From NCBI GenBank assembly GCA_009602735.1, contig WELA01003449.1, forward strand, positions 211,597 through 236,898: DNA of 25,302 bases, written 5' to 3'. Under the pieces are notes generated by a model that was not told the DNA's origin, did no database searches, and worked only from the letters and a program-made list of their open reading frames with translations. The stretch is from Mesotaenium endlicherianum. Taxonomy: Eukaryota > Streptophyta > Zygnematophyceae > Zygnematales > Mesotaeniaceae. The first letter of the stretch is position 1. Each line of letters begins with the position of its first letter. The position numbers were made by a program, and so were the translations under genes. Below are positions 10,301 to 20,795 of this stretch, in pieces.

Positions 10301-13043
10301 AAGAAGGATACAAGCAACGAATGCGCAGACCCTTTGCTGCGCAAAGCTAGCCAGCTGAGAGATGCAAGCAGCAATCTGCCTGTCTATGTGTTCGTCCTTG
10401 CGTCTGCAGGAAAGAAGAGAGAGGGAACCCACCAGGTCTTCCTCCTCGACGGGCTTCTTCTCCTCAGCTGCGCCCTCGGCAGCCTCGCCCTCAGCCTTGG
10501 CCCCGTCGGCAGCCGCGTCAGTGGCAGCAGCCTCGCCCTCTGCAGCGACGGCCTTCTCACCAACAACCTCGTCGTTGACAGCAAGCTCCCTGCACAGCGC
10601 CACACGTACAACAGGCCCCCTCAGGCGGAGGGCCGGGTGCAGCCACGTGTCATCAAGGCCCCAGGGCCGGTCTTGTCAAGAAGGGCCCTACTCACAGTGC
10701 CAGATATTGCAGACAGCCAGTTCTCTGGTCAATATGCAACCCCACAGAAGCAGACACATGTCCTGACTTAGTGCACTGATATAGGTGGCAATGAAGATGC
10801 CTGGAGCAGGCTTTGTTCCCGATCGGCTCTTAAAAAGTGTGAACCACAAAGCAGCAACAATGGCTGTAGCAATCTAAGCTTGCTACGACCTCAAACGCAA
10901 AAGAGGCATGCGACACTTTGACCTGCTTCAGGTCATCAGCATGCGTGGGCATATAGCATCACTAGGGCAGGGAAGACAGCTGGCGCAAATGGAGGCTAGG
11001 CTAGAAGGCATACTCGACAGCTGGCACCTCGCCCTCAACTCCCCAGTTGCCCTTGCCAGCTCCCTCGCGCTTCATCTCATTTCTACACCCACCTCAGAAA
11101 GGCGCCACAGCTCCAAATCAACCCCTCAATTGTCAAGCAACATTTCTGACACGGCCCGTCATCGCCAAGAACAAACCATGCAACATCACAAGCCTACACA
11201 CCCACCACAAGCAATATGCGCAAGCAAACCCTAAGCATGCGCGCACAGGCAAGCAGGTGCAGCAACTCGGCAATAACACATCAAACTGCAAGAGGGCAAC
11301 ATCCGGCTTCACCTACAAAGGTCACTCTGAAGCTACTGGCATTGTTGATGCAGGACAACCTCGACATGCTCAGCCTACAAGCCTACATTAATAACTTCAC
11401 ATGAACACGTGACCCCTCTGCCACCCTCCCCGTATGAATAGGATGCTCAATCTCACCCACGGCCTGTGCCGCTGTACCGGTCGTACTCCCTCCTGGGCCT
11501 CCTCTCCTCGCCGCCGCCCTCGCCAAAGAACCCGCGGCCGCCGCGTCCGCCTCTGCCCCCGCGGCCGCGCATGCTGCCGCCGCCGCCACGGCCACCCTCC
11601 GAGGACCGAGCCTCCCCGTCCCTGGCCACGAAATTGTCACCCCCCTCGCCGCGGCGGTCGACACCATAGTTGCTGCGGCGCTCGCCGCCGTAGCCCCCGC
11701 CCTCCCGGGGGCCACCATAGCCGCCGCGGCCGCCACGCGCTCCGCCGCGTCCTCCGCGGCCGCCGTCGGCGACAGGCCTGGCAGCCTCCTTGGCTGTGGA
11801 GAGAAAGAGGCCAAGGGTAGAAGAGGGAGGACAGGAAGAGTGAGGGAAAGAAAGTTGGCCAAGGAAATGAGTAATTCAAAGAGGTCCACGGTAACCGACA
11901 TGCAGAGATGAAGCTTGCAGACAGTGTACATTGCAGGAGGCTTGCGGCTGAGGTGCAAACAAGAATGTTGTATACGCTGCAGTGCAGCCAAATGGCAGTC
12001 AGGGACTCACCACATAGCAAACCGCAAGCATACACAACTGATAATACTAGAGGAATGGGACTTTGGGTGCTGAGCTCACCAACATAGAACAGAAAGAAAT
12101 CTTAAGACATGCATGGCTTCTGTGATAACACCCCATAGTACCTTGTAGGCATGTGAAATGAAGAAAACAAACCATCAACAAGGAAAATGCAGTCTATTCC
12201 ATTTTATGGAGTGGCTTGCATAATTCTGCGATATGAGGTCATGTTTCACAACTTCACTTATCACTAACATTTCCTCAGAAGATAGTATCAGCTGAAGGTC
12301 AGAAGGAGGTGCACAATCATCATGCCAGACGAACAAGGGCAACGGCAGAAAAGACTCCACCACATTTGAAGCAGACCACGCCTAGCATCAAGAAGGTGTT
12401 GCGCAAACTGAGGTGGAGATTATACTCTCGTCTACTTACTGGGTGGGTGTGAAGGGATTTGTAATGCATGCTATAACACAACGCAGTGTGGCAGCTACAC
12501 AACCCGGGTCAATCTACTACCGACACCTATTGCTTTCTATTTTAAGACATGGTATTTTTTCACTTTACTGTAGATACGGCAGTGCTGCATCAAAACCTGA
12601 AAGCTCAACTTTCACATTGAAGCCAAAACGACTTCCTTCAATAGCACAGGAAGTAAATGTATAGCCACGGCTATACAAAAATGCAGTAGTTGGATATAAA
12701 GATATAGCAGTAACCAAGAAAACTAATGGGAGACTGCCTTTGCCCATGTCTAAGGACACTATCCCTAAACCCTGACAGTCGCAGAAAACCATTGAATAAT
12801 GAGACACACCTTTGGCTTTTGAGGACCAAAAGAACCCTTGCGGACAACTACTTGCATTCTCCAAGTAGAACCTATCAAGGAGAGCTGCTTACCAGGTGCT
12901 GCATCCTTAGCAGCCAACTTAGCCACAGGCTTCTTGGCAGCTGCAGCCTTGTCAACAACTGCAGGGGTCGCCACCCTGTTCAAAATCTCCTGAGGGTCGT
13001 CATTCTCCTCATCAAGTAGAGCGAAAAAATTCTGTGTCGCCAT
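7388..13043 (-). CDS. RGGA: RGG-box, HABP4/SERBP1/Stm1-like RNA- and ribosome-binding protein
   Basis: Seven minus-strand exons: 13043-12893, 11793-11457, 11082-11014, 10589-10433, 9888-9727, 9288-9229, 7654-7388 (stop). All junctions are GT-AG, phases agree, and the total is 1,203 nt, 400 residues. Residues 1-17 (MATQNFFALLDEENDDP) are the Stm1-type N-terminus. Residues about 61-140 are the first RGG tract, followed by RREYDRYSGTGRG and KREGAGKGNWG (HABP4/PAI-RBP1 domain). An acidic Ala/Glu linker (187-238) leads to MTLDEYEKVLEEKRKAL...EEIFVKL (240-292), then a Lys/Glu exon, VNINEFLKPAEGERYY, a second RGG tract (about 336-375) and the family's terminal FPSLG. Plant RGGA proteins have this same order and about 355 residues. 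Relatives bind mRNA and the mRNA channel of idle ribosomes, mainly in the cytoplasm. The penultimate exon and part of the last are duplicated in the assembly at 8574-9560 versus 7586-8572; the model uses each exon once. Confidence 0.93.
7586..8572. repeat. Direct repeat copy A (987 bp), left of the gap at 8573
   Basis: It appears identical to 8574-9560 at a constant offset of 988. Every open frame in both copies translates identically (for example the frame starting MYWHPGSF on the minus strand at 7865 and 8853). Copy A ends exactly at the N. It contains a second copy of the 60-nt Lys/Glu exon (8300-8241) and the start of the last RGG gene exon (7654-7586). Confidence 0.92.
8573..8573. other. 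Assembly gap base between identical copies
   Basis: This single N separates the 987-bp copies A and B without any other base between. That is what a scaffolder leaves when overlapping contig ends are placed side by side and not merged. Confidence 0.85.
8574..9560. repeat. Direct repeat copy B (987 bp), right of the gap at 8573
   Basis: It begins immediately after the N and matches 7586-8572. It contains the Lys/Glu exon used in the model (9288-9229) and a truncated copy of the last RGG gene exon (8642-8574) cut by the gap after residues AVNINEFLKPAEGERYYAPR plus AAN. From 9561 onward sequence becomes unique again (TAGACGATGG). Confidence 0.92.
9913..9944. repeat. Short (CA)n tract in RGG gene intron 4
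   Basis: A CACACA run with ACAAACAAA at its start. On the transcribed minus strand it reads (GT)n and ends about 24 nt before the acceptor of exon 5 (9888), in the place where a pyrimidine tract would usually lie. Confidence 0.8.
11226..11234. promoter_or_regulatory. Telo-box in RGG gene intron 2
   Basis: AAACCCTAA on the plus strand is an exact plant telo-box (interstitial telomere motif). In plants such motifs occur near the 5' ends of genes for the translation machinery. A 9-bp match can arise by chance, so its role here is inferred only from its recurrence in intron 1 of the same gene. Confidence 0.35.
12763..12773. promoter_or_regulatory. Telo-box in RGG gene intron 1
   Basis: CCCTAAACCCT is one and a half units of the plant-type telomere repeat, 120 bp inside the first intron and 270 bp from the start codon. 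This is the usual place for telo-boxes in plant ribosome-related genes, and the protein here is a ribosome-associated type. Confidence 0.4.
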
Positions 13044-13056
13044 CTCGCTTAGCGAG
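13044..13056 (-). promoter_or_regulatory. Hairpin directly before the RGG gene start codon
   Basis: On the minus strand CTCGCTAAGCGAG forms a five-pair stem (CTCGC/GCGAG) with a three-base loop, and its last base touches the ATG at 13043. A second inverted repeat lies 27 bases further upstream. A 5' UTR structure at the start codon could affect initiation; this is inference. Confidence 0.45.
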
Positions 13057-13083
13057 AGAGACCAGATGCACTATTTAGAAGAC

Positions 13084-13099
13084 AGCGACTTTTGTCGCT
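13084..13099 (-). promoter_or_regulatory. Second hairpin upstream of the RGG gene start
   Basis: AGCGACAAAAGTCGCT on the minus strand: a six-pair perfect stem with an AAAA loop, ending 41 bases before the ATG. The same AGCGA sequence occurs in the stem next to the start codon. Whether it lies in the 5' UTR or in the promoter depends on the unknown transcription start. Confidence 0.45.
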
Positions 13100-14446
13100 C
13101 TAGCTCTGCCTAGTACATTAGGGCACTCATGCTGCGATTGGTATTCACAAATTGTTCACTCCGCAGGTTAAAGCCATGGCTGTCTGCTACGAGGGCGGCT
13201 AAACGAGCTCCTTACGGAATGAAGGCAGCTTCTGCTAAGAGGGTTGGCGGCAGTGTCGAACGGTGGCTATATTGGCCTGACCGAGAGTCGATATCATTTG
13301 GCCTCTCGCATTTTGATGCGCGTAGAATTGGCTGTTTGCATCAATTATCATATCTACTCTTCATGTGATGTACCCTTGTCAGCTAGGTTGGCCCCCCTTT
13401 ACGATCTATTTACGGTTCAATGGCGCGCAATGGGACAGTCCTTCTTCGCTACCCGAAAATAAAACGTCTCGTTGTAGCGACATTTGCTATGAGGGAAACC
13501 CCTAAAAGCGTCTCTTTGCACGAACCAACATCAATGGTCGCGCGTTTTTTTCCCGACTATTGTCATTATTCAGTGACGAACAGGTGGCGACTCTGCATCC
13601 CCGAACTGTGACACATCAAGGCAACAAGTGATTGTGTGATCACTCGAGAAGAAAACGACGTATTAAGGGAAAATAAGAGTGAGTTAGTAGAACAATGTAA
13701 GTAGCATGCGGATTCCCTTGCACCCATGTACATATCTTACTTAGACATGATCAGCCGACTGTTGGATCACAATGACCTTGAAAACAATGATGCATTAGAC
13801 GTGTTCACACTTAAGCTAGCCTGAACCGCGTCAATGGATCTTATGGCTTTGTCATCCTGCCCAAATCCCATTTTCTTGGTTCTCTAGCAAGGTGAGTTGG
13901 AAGTGCTTGTCAACCTTTGCAGACTGGAGCCCTTCATTGTTTCATGGATACTGGCAAAAAGAGAAGACAAAAAGGCAAGTAGGAAGTACGGCAAAAATAA
14001 AGTGAATTTGCAACCAAGCTATAATAACCTCAACACTAAGACAATTTGGCCCATGCTCAATGAGCCCGCTTCATTTCAAAGGTTTGTCACTAAAATATTT
14101 ACAATAATGCATTTCAAAGTGGTGGCTTGCGAATTCAATGAACAACTTTTTGTCTGTCCAATAGTAAAAGCAACAGATACGCAACAAAATGCTGCTGACC
14201 TCACATACAATGGATAGTACAAACACCGACACTTTTTTACAATATATACCTCTAGAAAATACTACAGGACATGAGGACATGAGTACAACTAACATACGCC
14301 TCGCAAGAGGCACTTAAGGACAATTCCACAATCTAGCCATGGCTTACAAATGGACAAGACCACCCAAATCTACACCAGCAAAGTGACATGGAATGTTAAG
14401 CAAGACAGTATGACCAGCTCTGTAAGACAACGATGCTAAAGTAGAC
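13100..14446. other. Spacer between BI-1 stop and RGG gene start
   Basis: It should hold the RGG gene promoter on the left and the BI-1 3' UTR on the right. No coding segment is supported; the open frame at 13897-14217 (+) has no recognisable features. At 13180-13250 the phrase TCTGCTA(C/A)GAGGG recurs in GC-richer sequence near the RGG gene. Confidence 0.5.
14344..14348 (-). promoter_or_regulatory. Putative polyadenylation signal TGTAA of BI-1 gene
   Basis: TTTGTAAG on the minus strand, about 100 nt after the BI-1 stop. TGTAA is the usual signal in chlorophyte algae. A matching TTTGTAAG lies at a similar distance after the molybdopterin synthase gene, which makes it more than a single chance hit. 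Confidence 0.4.
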
Positions 14447-17400
14447 TTAACGGCGCCTTGTATTTGTCTTGCGCTTATCGTCCCTCTCCCTCTTCTCGGC
14501 GTTCTTTGTCTGCAACTTGCAAGGCAATAGAAGCAATTAGTCAAGGTAAACTGCATAAGCTGGCACAGCCTTTGTATACAAGAAGCAACTGGCAAGTAAA
14601 AGAATCTGCACCACATGAACACTGACTTTAATTGCGCACTAATGTAGATCCGGCACACACAACTCGCCCACACATGACCATTTGATGAAGAGAACTCAGA
14701 AGCTGCGATATTGCACGACTGGATTTCATTCAGACACACCAACCCAACTATCTAGATAGAACCTCAGTAATCTCAGAGCCCTTGTCAATGCAATATCGAT
14801 GCCCTTCCTAGAAAGACAGAACAGCAAACAAAAGGAACAGCAGAGGGTCACAACAGGGTGCAGATTCAGGAACTGAACAGCGGCAGCGAGTGGGGCCACA
14901 AGGGGTCATACCAAGATGATAAGGATGCGCACAAAAATAGCGACAAAGTCAATGAAGAGGTCAAGGGAGTGCTTGACGTAGTCCAGGTCGCCACGGTCGG
15001 CACGCTCCACGATCATTTGAGTGTCAAACAGAACATATCCTACAAAGATGAGCAGACCTCCGTAGAGCTGCACATTTAACCAAAAAACAAAAACAAAAAA
15101 CGACAGAGAAAATGAGAGCCAGAAGTGAACACATGTTCTAAAGAGCAATCACATCAACACAAATGCCCACCCCCCACATCACACACCCCCCCACACACAA
15201 AAAGAAACGAAACAAACAATAACAAGCCAGGCAATTCTTCTATTGGATGCAAAAGCTTGCCCCAGCGACATTCAATGCTTATGCTCATCAACCGGGGGAC
15301 GACAAAGTAGAGGCTCAGACAAAATGCAAAGGATTAGCTCACCTCGAGCTGGAACATGGCGGCAGAGCCACCGACAAAGAGGGTGGCAAAGCGCAGGGCA
15401 AACATGATGCTGATAGCAGACGATGCTACTCCACCAATAAACAGCATCTCCCGTCGCTTGGCAAGAAGAGCCGCGCCCGCAAAGCACGCGAATATCGCAA
15501 CAGTGCCGAGGAAGGCCGACAGGACGATGCTGCTCACGAGACATACACGTCATGTGTTCCAGGCATAAAGTAAGAAGCAGTAAGAAGCAAGTAAGAAGCA
15601 CGAACTCATCCATACTTGTACCTCTTCCAGGCAAAAGTGAAATGATAACAGGTATCCCATCAGGAAGTTGAGAGTCTCCAATGTCCACTGGGCACCCTCT
15701 TGTCTTCCTTTGTATGTTCAGTTCTGAAGAACGTGGGCAAAAGTACATGCGTCTGTGTAGGCTTGGATGCATAACCCCACGTGCAAATATGTATGAGCCC
15801 ACGTGCGCATATGTCTAAGCGTACGTGTTTGTCCAAGTGCACATTCCCAAAATATGCACATAAGATATTTCACATTAACAATTTGCAGTTGAAGAAACAT
15901 CAGAGTCAGCGAGCGCTTTGCTTACATTACCTTGGATCAAAACTGAGTACAGCCTCAACAAGGTTGCCGATAGAGCAGCCCTGCAGAAATGCAGCTGCCA
16001 CCAAGAGCTTCATCCTCTTGCCCTGCACGCCCACATTTAACCACAATCAGCACTTGCTGCACAAAAGAGAACTCAAACAGCAGGGCAGCATAACTGGCAC
16101 ATGCATGAATAGAGGCCCTCGATACACCAATCGAATGGCCAACTAATCATAAGCCCCCGGCCTTCGAGCCCAGTTGACACCGTAAGAATCAGAAAGGCAG
16201 AAGCAGGAGACGAACAAGAGCAGATAGTGTCCTGTCAATTGAAAGGCATTAGTCCTGTCAATTAGAAGGCATAGATATGAAGAGCACTATGTCAAAAGTG
16301 GCCTCTGCAACCTATCCTTGCAGCTTCTCCACTCCTAGCTTCACAAGAATGTGCCCTGGTTTTCCTGCTGGCTTACATCCTGTCTTACGTGATACCCTTA
16401 GACAGCTGTGAAATTCTAGGGATACCATGACAACTGGAAATATCTGCGGACGGACTCCTACATGCGTCAAAAACATCAGTGTGCGACAACGACTCAAGGC
16501 AGCTGCCAGGAAGAAAGACCAGAAACTTCAGAGAAAGAGGTCAGGATATAGAGAAAGTGCAAGAACTTGCCTGCTCATACTGAGTGGGAGGGATCGCGGT
16601 GAGCCACAGCACCGCACCTATAAAACCTATATGTGTCAATACGCCCCCAACATGTGACAAAATATGTACATAAACGCCCACAGCAGAAAGTAGCAGAGAA
16701 GCACAAAGTGTTGTAAACACCTGCAAAAACAATCATATTCGACAACGATATTAGCTTGTAGCACCCAAGAAGAGCTTGCAGATGGTCTTGGCAAGAACAT
16801 CCGTCCCCATATATAAAGCATATGTGTCCAGTGCACCTAACTAGCCAGTGATAGTGCTACATATGTCAAGACACAGATATTTAGGCAGAACTGCATCACA
16901 TGTAAAGCCCATGTCACCACGTTATCTTCGAGCACACCTGCTTGTACGGTTTTACTATCAGTCAGAAATAGCCGTAGTTTAATGATCGATACACGATTGA
17001 ACATCTGATGTACATGCTGATGACATTTTCAAGGTAGTCTTCCTGCCAGCTTGTCCAGAGCGCTTATTGCATGATGTACTCAAAAGTTCTTTGCGCTAGG
17101 GAATGCGTAGCAAGTTAAGCAGGAGCATCAAGAGTGTATACCACCTCATCTATAGTAAGGTAGTTCTAAAGTCAGTAAGAAGCCCAAAGCTGAACACAAA
17201 GTAGGCAGACTTCGAATTTGCCTAAAGGGAACTGGAATAATCTCATAAGGACAAATAAGACTCTTAAACGCTTTCACCGTACGGCATAGAGAATTAGTGA
17301 GACTATCCACGTTGTTAGACTATCTACGTTGTTATTCCACTACTTTACAACACATCCTGACTCCGGAGCGCCACAGCGTTAAGCGACAATGATTTCATGT

Positions 17401-17571
17401 CTAGCTTCATGCAGCAAGAAGATGCAGCAACTTCAGCCTACAGTACTTGACTGAACTCACCTTCTGCAGATGGTTCTGCACCTTAGGCGACAAGGCCTGG
17501 AAATTCTTTAGTGCGTTCGTATTCCAAGTGGTACGCGTCCTCTCGTCAAAAAACGAGGAGAAGGTATCCAT
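14447..17571 (-). CDS. BI-1: Bax inhibitor-1 (TMBIM6-type ER membrane protein)
   Basis: Six minus-strand exons: 17571-17461, 16720-16571, 16022-15931, 15529-15343, 15067-14912, 14509-14447 (stop TAA). The sum is 759 nt, 252 residues, close to the roughly 250 of plant BI-1. The family is an ER-membrane suppressor of cell death that affects calcium leak and ER stress. Seven hydrophobic segments are visible, at about 38-56, 66-80, 93-112, 118-140, 148-172, 181-200 and 215-232. The signature [14 protein letters not shown], then [20 protein letters not shown], is clear. Asp195 (FDTQ) and Asp220 (FIDF) correspond to the paired aspartates of the family's pH-sensing site. The C-terminus is strongly charged and ends TNTRRR, like the lysine/arginine tail of plant BI-1. 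The start is the first ATG before [17 protein letters not shown]. Intron 2 has a GC donor (CAG|GCAAGT). Other introns are GT-AG. The remaining uncertainty is small. Confidence 0.96.
15566..15600. repeat. AGTAAGAAGC tandem repeat in BI-1 intron 3
   Basis: Three nearly perfect copies of (A)AGTAAGAAGC lie in a row, some 40 bp upstream of the acceptor of exon 4 in transcript direction. Confidence 0.75.
16229..16273. repeat. Two-copy 23-bp tandem repeat in BI-1 intron 2
   Basis: GTCCTGTCAATTGAAAGGCA plus TTA is followed directly by a copy with one transposed pair (ATTAGAAGG for ATTGAAAGG). Confidence 0.75.
17301..17334. repeat. Two-copy 17-bp tandem repeat in BI-1 intron 1
   Basis: GACTATCCACGTTGTTA is followed at once by GACTATCTACGTTGTTA, one base different. 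Confidence 0.8.
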
Positions 17572-19976
17572 ATTTACGTCCAGCTAGAAGGCCACGACGT
17601 TATCGCCTGGTTATATGTCACTTTACACAGTGGGGACGAGGTAATACGGGATGATGTAATACACGATGGGGTATGATGCAACTAAGATTGATGCAGAGAC
17701 GGATGGTCGAAAGTGCAATGCTAAGAAATCTCTTGCACGAAATGATAAGCTATTGGGGGTTCTGAACAATTCTGCGAGTGTCCCGAAGGCCCCGTTCCCA
17801 CAGCTCCTGTGCACCCTGCCCTATACTGGTATGTCGCGACTATCGAAGTACTACTGAACATCGACATGCCTAGAAGGTTCGTGCTGGTCGTCAGTTTGCC
17901 CGCTCCTATTCCTCCAGAGCCTGGAACCATGTCTGGGACAGTTCGGGACAATCTTGGCAAATTGGGGACAAACCAGGACCGTTCTGGACCAATCTGGACA
18001 ATGGGAGGGACCCTCCTTACAAACCCCGACTCACTTGGTACAAATTTGAGATTCACGACGTATGTCAATCCATACTAATCCCCATTAATTTGGGCCAATG
18101 AAAATTCATATACCACGTCATCAAAGTTATGCTGTCAACTACTGTCAACACCAATGACAGGGCACGTGTCTCATGTCGCGAGGAGCTCTATATGGATTCC
18201 AAAGTTCTCGAGCACTTCCAACTTCCAAAGAGATGTTTACTACCTGCTATACTACCCATGCACATGCAGACCACTGAAGACTGGCGAAGACCACAAGTTC
18301 GCCATTGCTTATGCGGCTATATGGAGTGAGGTGGATCATTCGAATGCTCGATACTAGGTTCCCACTCATTCCCAATGGTTCTCACACGATGACCATGAGC
18401 GTTCTACTCCGTATCTTGCAATATATGTAGGATGCGATACGTTCTCACTCTGCAAAGGCCCGGTGAGGATCGCATGGCTGTGGAAGTACGACAAAGCAGT
18501 AAGAAAATATTTGCACACAACAGCACATTGGCACAAGTAAAACGCGCTCTAGTAGTTGCGGAGCCATTATTTCTTGGTTGCGTGCATGTAAACACGAATA
18601 AGTACAACTGCAAAAAATTGATAGACACCAACTTGGAGAAGATTACGTGTAAATATCAAGGGTGAGACTCTTTCCTACAACAACAAACTAGGCCACGGGT
18701 ATGTGATGGGTCCTTCCACACATGTGAGCTCCCGGGGTGTTACACGGTCTTTGTCTCAACAGTGAGTGTTGCCTCTGTCTTCATGTGCGCTGCTGCTTCA
18801 ATGTGATGAGCACAAGTAATGGCTCACTAGTCACTTTGCAAAGGAGTACAGACCACATACGATGCATGACAACTCATTGACGAGAAACTTTGTCTCGCCT
18901 TGGCAGCCCAAATTTGACGTTGGTCTCTTGTTACAGACATGGTGCTTGCAATTAGTATGGCACGAGGTCAGTCCTGCCAAGTCTTGCAACAAAAGTCCGG
19001 AGTAATAATGCCAATGCAACATGTATGCGACTCAAGTATTAATGTGGCACTGTATGCCAGGAGCCTTGCAAGCTGGCCCTTATAGAAACCTTATCATATT
19101 CTGAATGAGTTTGATGTGCTAATCTAGCATAGCAGTTGTAGGAGATGATAAAAGGCGTACGACTGCAAGTGTCCTTTCTCTCTGGCTGAGTATTTTTCAT
19201 TATGCTGCAGTATTATGGTCAAGAGTGGAAAAGTAGCTGCCCTTCCAGAGGCCAAGGTGAAGGTGTCCTCCCAAGTATTGGCCCGACTACGCAGCCACGA
19301 AAAATCACGTCCCTCTAATGGGTTTCTTTTATGCATATCTTGCCGCGGTACTTCTGTTGTGATCATAACTGAGTGCGCTGCTATACCTGTATATCTGTCT
19401 AGCACTGTCAGCCTGAAAGTGCAAACAAAGTCCTTATAAATTTTGTCATTGTTATATGTTCTTCCGCTACATTCTGATGCTTATCAACTTCAATATAAAT
19501 GCCAGCAGAGAATAAGCTCAGATTCATCTCCAGTGGGGAGAAGATGATGTTTGAGAGGCCTATCTGACGCCCGACACATAGGCCGGTAACTTTTATCATG
19601 GAGATACTATCTGCTTAGAGCAGCAAGTGGAGTCACTCCTGACAGTGGACCCATTGGCACTGCCTTCGCTAGCGATCCTTCTTACTCCTAGAGCAACGCA
19701 TTGGAATGAGCTGTGACTTGCATTCTGTCGCATTCAATATAATGCCCCACGTCAGCAAGTAGCACACAAAGAGATTCAGTATGTGCTTATCTTCACCTCA
19801 TGTCGAAATGAGCACAATGGCCGGACACAGACATCACAGTATCTGAGCTCTCTTACAAAGTGATTGACGCTATGCAGCTGAAAATGTGAAACCTAATCTT
19901 AAACCCGTATCTATAACCCCGGCCCTAATTCTTGAATATATTATAACCCCGACTTCTAAGCTGCTGACTTGATTCC
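17572..19976. other. Spacer between BI-1 and molybdopterin synthase genes
   Basis: No gene is supported on either strand; open frames are short and unlike any family I know. The left end should contain the BI-1 promoter and the right end the 3' UTR of the MoaE-type gene. At 17930-18010 a degenerate GGGACA/TGGACAA motif recurs about six times. At 19887-19955 the sequence has loose telomere-like phrases (CCTAATCTTAAACCC, ATAACCCCGGCCCTAA, ATAACCCCGAC). Confidence 0.5.
19853..19857 (-). promoter_or_regulatory. Putative polyadenylation signal TGTAA of MoaE-type gene
   Basis: CTTTGTAAGA on the minus strand, about 120 nt after the stop at 19977. It shares TTTGTAAG with the motif after BI-1 (14348-14344). 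Confidence 0.4.
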
Positions 19977-20795
19977 CTAAGGTTGCCCCTTTCCAACGTC
20001 TTTCACCTCCTTTATGATATCTGCATTAAATTCTACGTTCTGTTTCCAAACCTCGCCACCTTCATACACCTCCTTCTTCCAAATAGGAACGTTGGCCTTC
20101 AGCTCGTCTATTAGGAAATGGCAAGCCTCAATACATTCTTTCCTATGCACAGAGGAGACCGCAATGATAACACTTGCTTCTCCCACGCCCACTAGTCCTA
20201 TCCTGTGTGCCATTGCGACTTTGGTCAACGGCCACTTTGACCGTGCCACTTGGCATGTTTCCTGGAGCTTGCTGCAGGGACAGGAAGGTGCAACACAGGC
20301 TTCAATATAAGAACTGTTCAATGAGCATATCCTATGATGCACATGTACCTTGCCTGCAACAGAATCTGCAACAAGCTTGGTGACGCTGAATCTTCATATG
20401 AGGGCGTGAATGCATGTGTCTGAGTGTGTGTGTGTGTAAGTGTGTGTGTGTGTGTGTGTGGGTGGGTGTGGGTGTGGGTGTGTGTGTGTCCACCACACTG
20501 TAGGCTGTTCTATAACACAACATATAAATACATAAGAGCAGTGCTGCATACTCAAACAGCTGTGGGATTGATGTTGGTGTCGTGAGAGTAAGGGTTACCT
20601 GAGAGCCATAGGAACATAAGCCTCGTACTCCAACCTGACGACCTTCTTCCCATCAAAAGAGTCCCTTGTAGTACCTGTGAACGTTGATATACCCCCTGCC
20701 GCATTGTCATGTACCCAGTTTACATACTTATTGAGGTCCAGTGGCTCTGCTGTAACTTCCACAAGGTCTTGAGGTGGACTTGGTGAGGACTCCAT
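19977..20795 (-). CDS. MOCS2B: Molybdopterin synthase catalytic (large) subunit, MoaE/MOCS2B type
   Basis: Two minus-strand exons, 20795-20599 and 20271-19977 (stop TAG), joined by a GT-AG intron in phase 2 (CTCAG|GTAACC, CTGCAG|CAAG). The protein has 163 residues. The enzyme, with the small MoaD-type subunit, puts the two dithiolene sulfurs on precursor Z in the cytosol. Visible hallmarks: GGISTFTGTTRDSFDGKKV (34-52), LEYEAYVPMAL (55-65), KVAMAHRIG (83-91), GEASVIIAVSSVHR (96-109), and LKANVPIWKKEVY (123-135). Lys124 and Lys131 match the two active-site lysines of bacterial MoaE, and Arg41 lies in the conserved TTR. An earlier in-frame ATG at 20885 would add 30 residues that include a tandem SCCTA repeat from a 15-bp DNA duplication; I prefer the later start as that part is not conserved. 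The MoaD-type partner is not in the window. Confidence 0.94.
20423..20489. repeat. (GT)n microsatellite in MOCS2B intron
   Basis: Imperfect GT repeat with GGGTGT variants. It fills about a fifth of the 327-bp intron and would read (CA)n in the transcript. Confidence 0.9.

Noticed and set aside
12230-12330. Possible C/D box snoRNA in RGG gene intron 1 (ATGATGA with later CTGA on the minus strand)
   Set aside because: No terminal stem pairs the ends, several CTGA candidates are equally placed, and no guide complementarity could be tested.
13897-14217. Open frame of 106 codons on the plus strand
   Set aside because: Antisense-side spacer sequence with no recognised motif, next to the BI-1 3' end.
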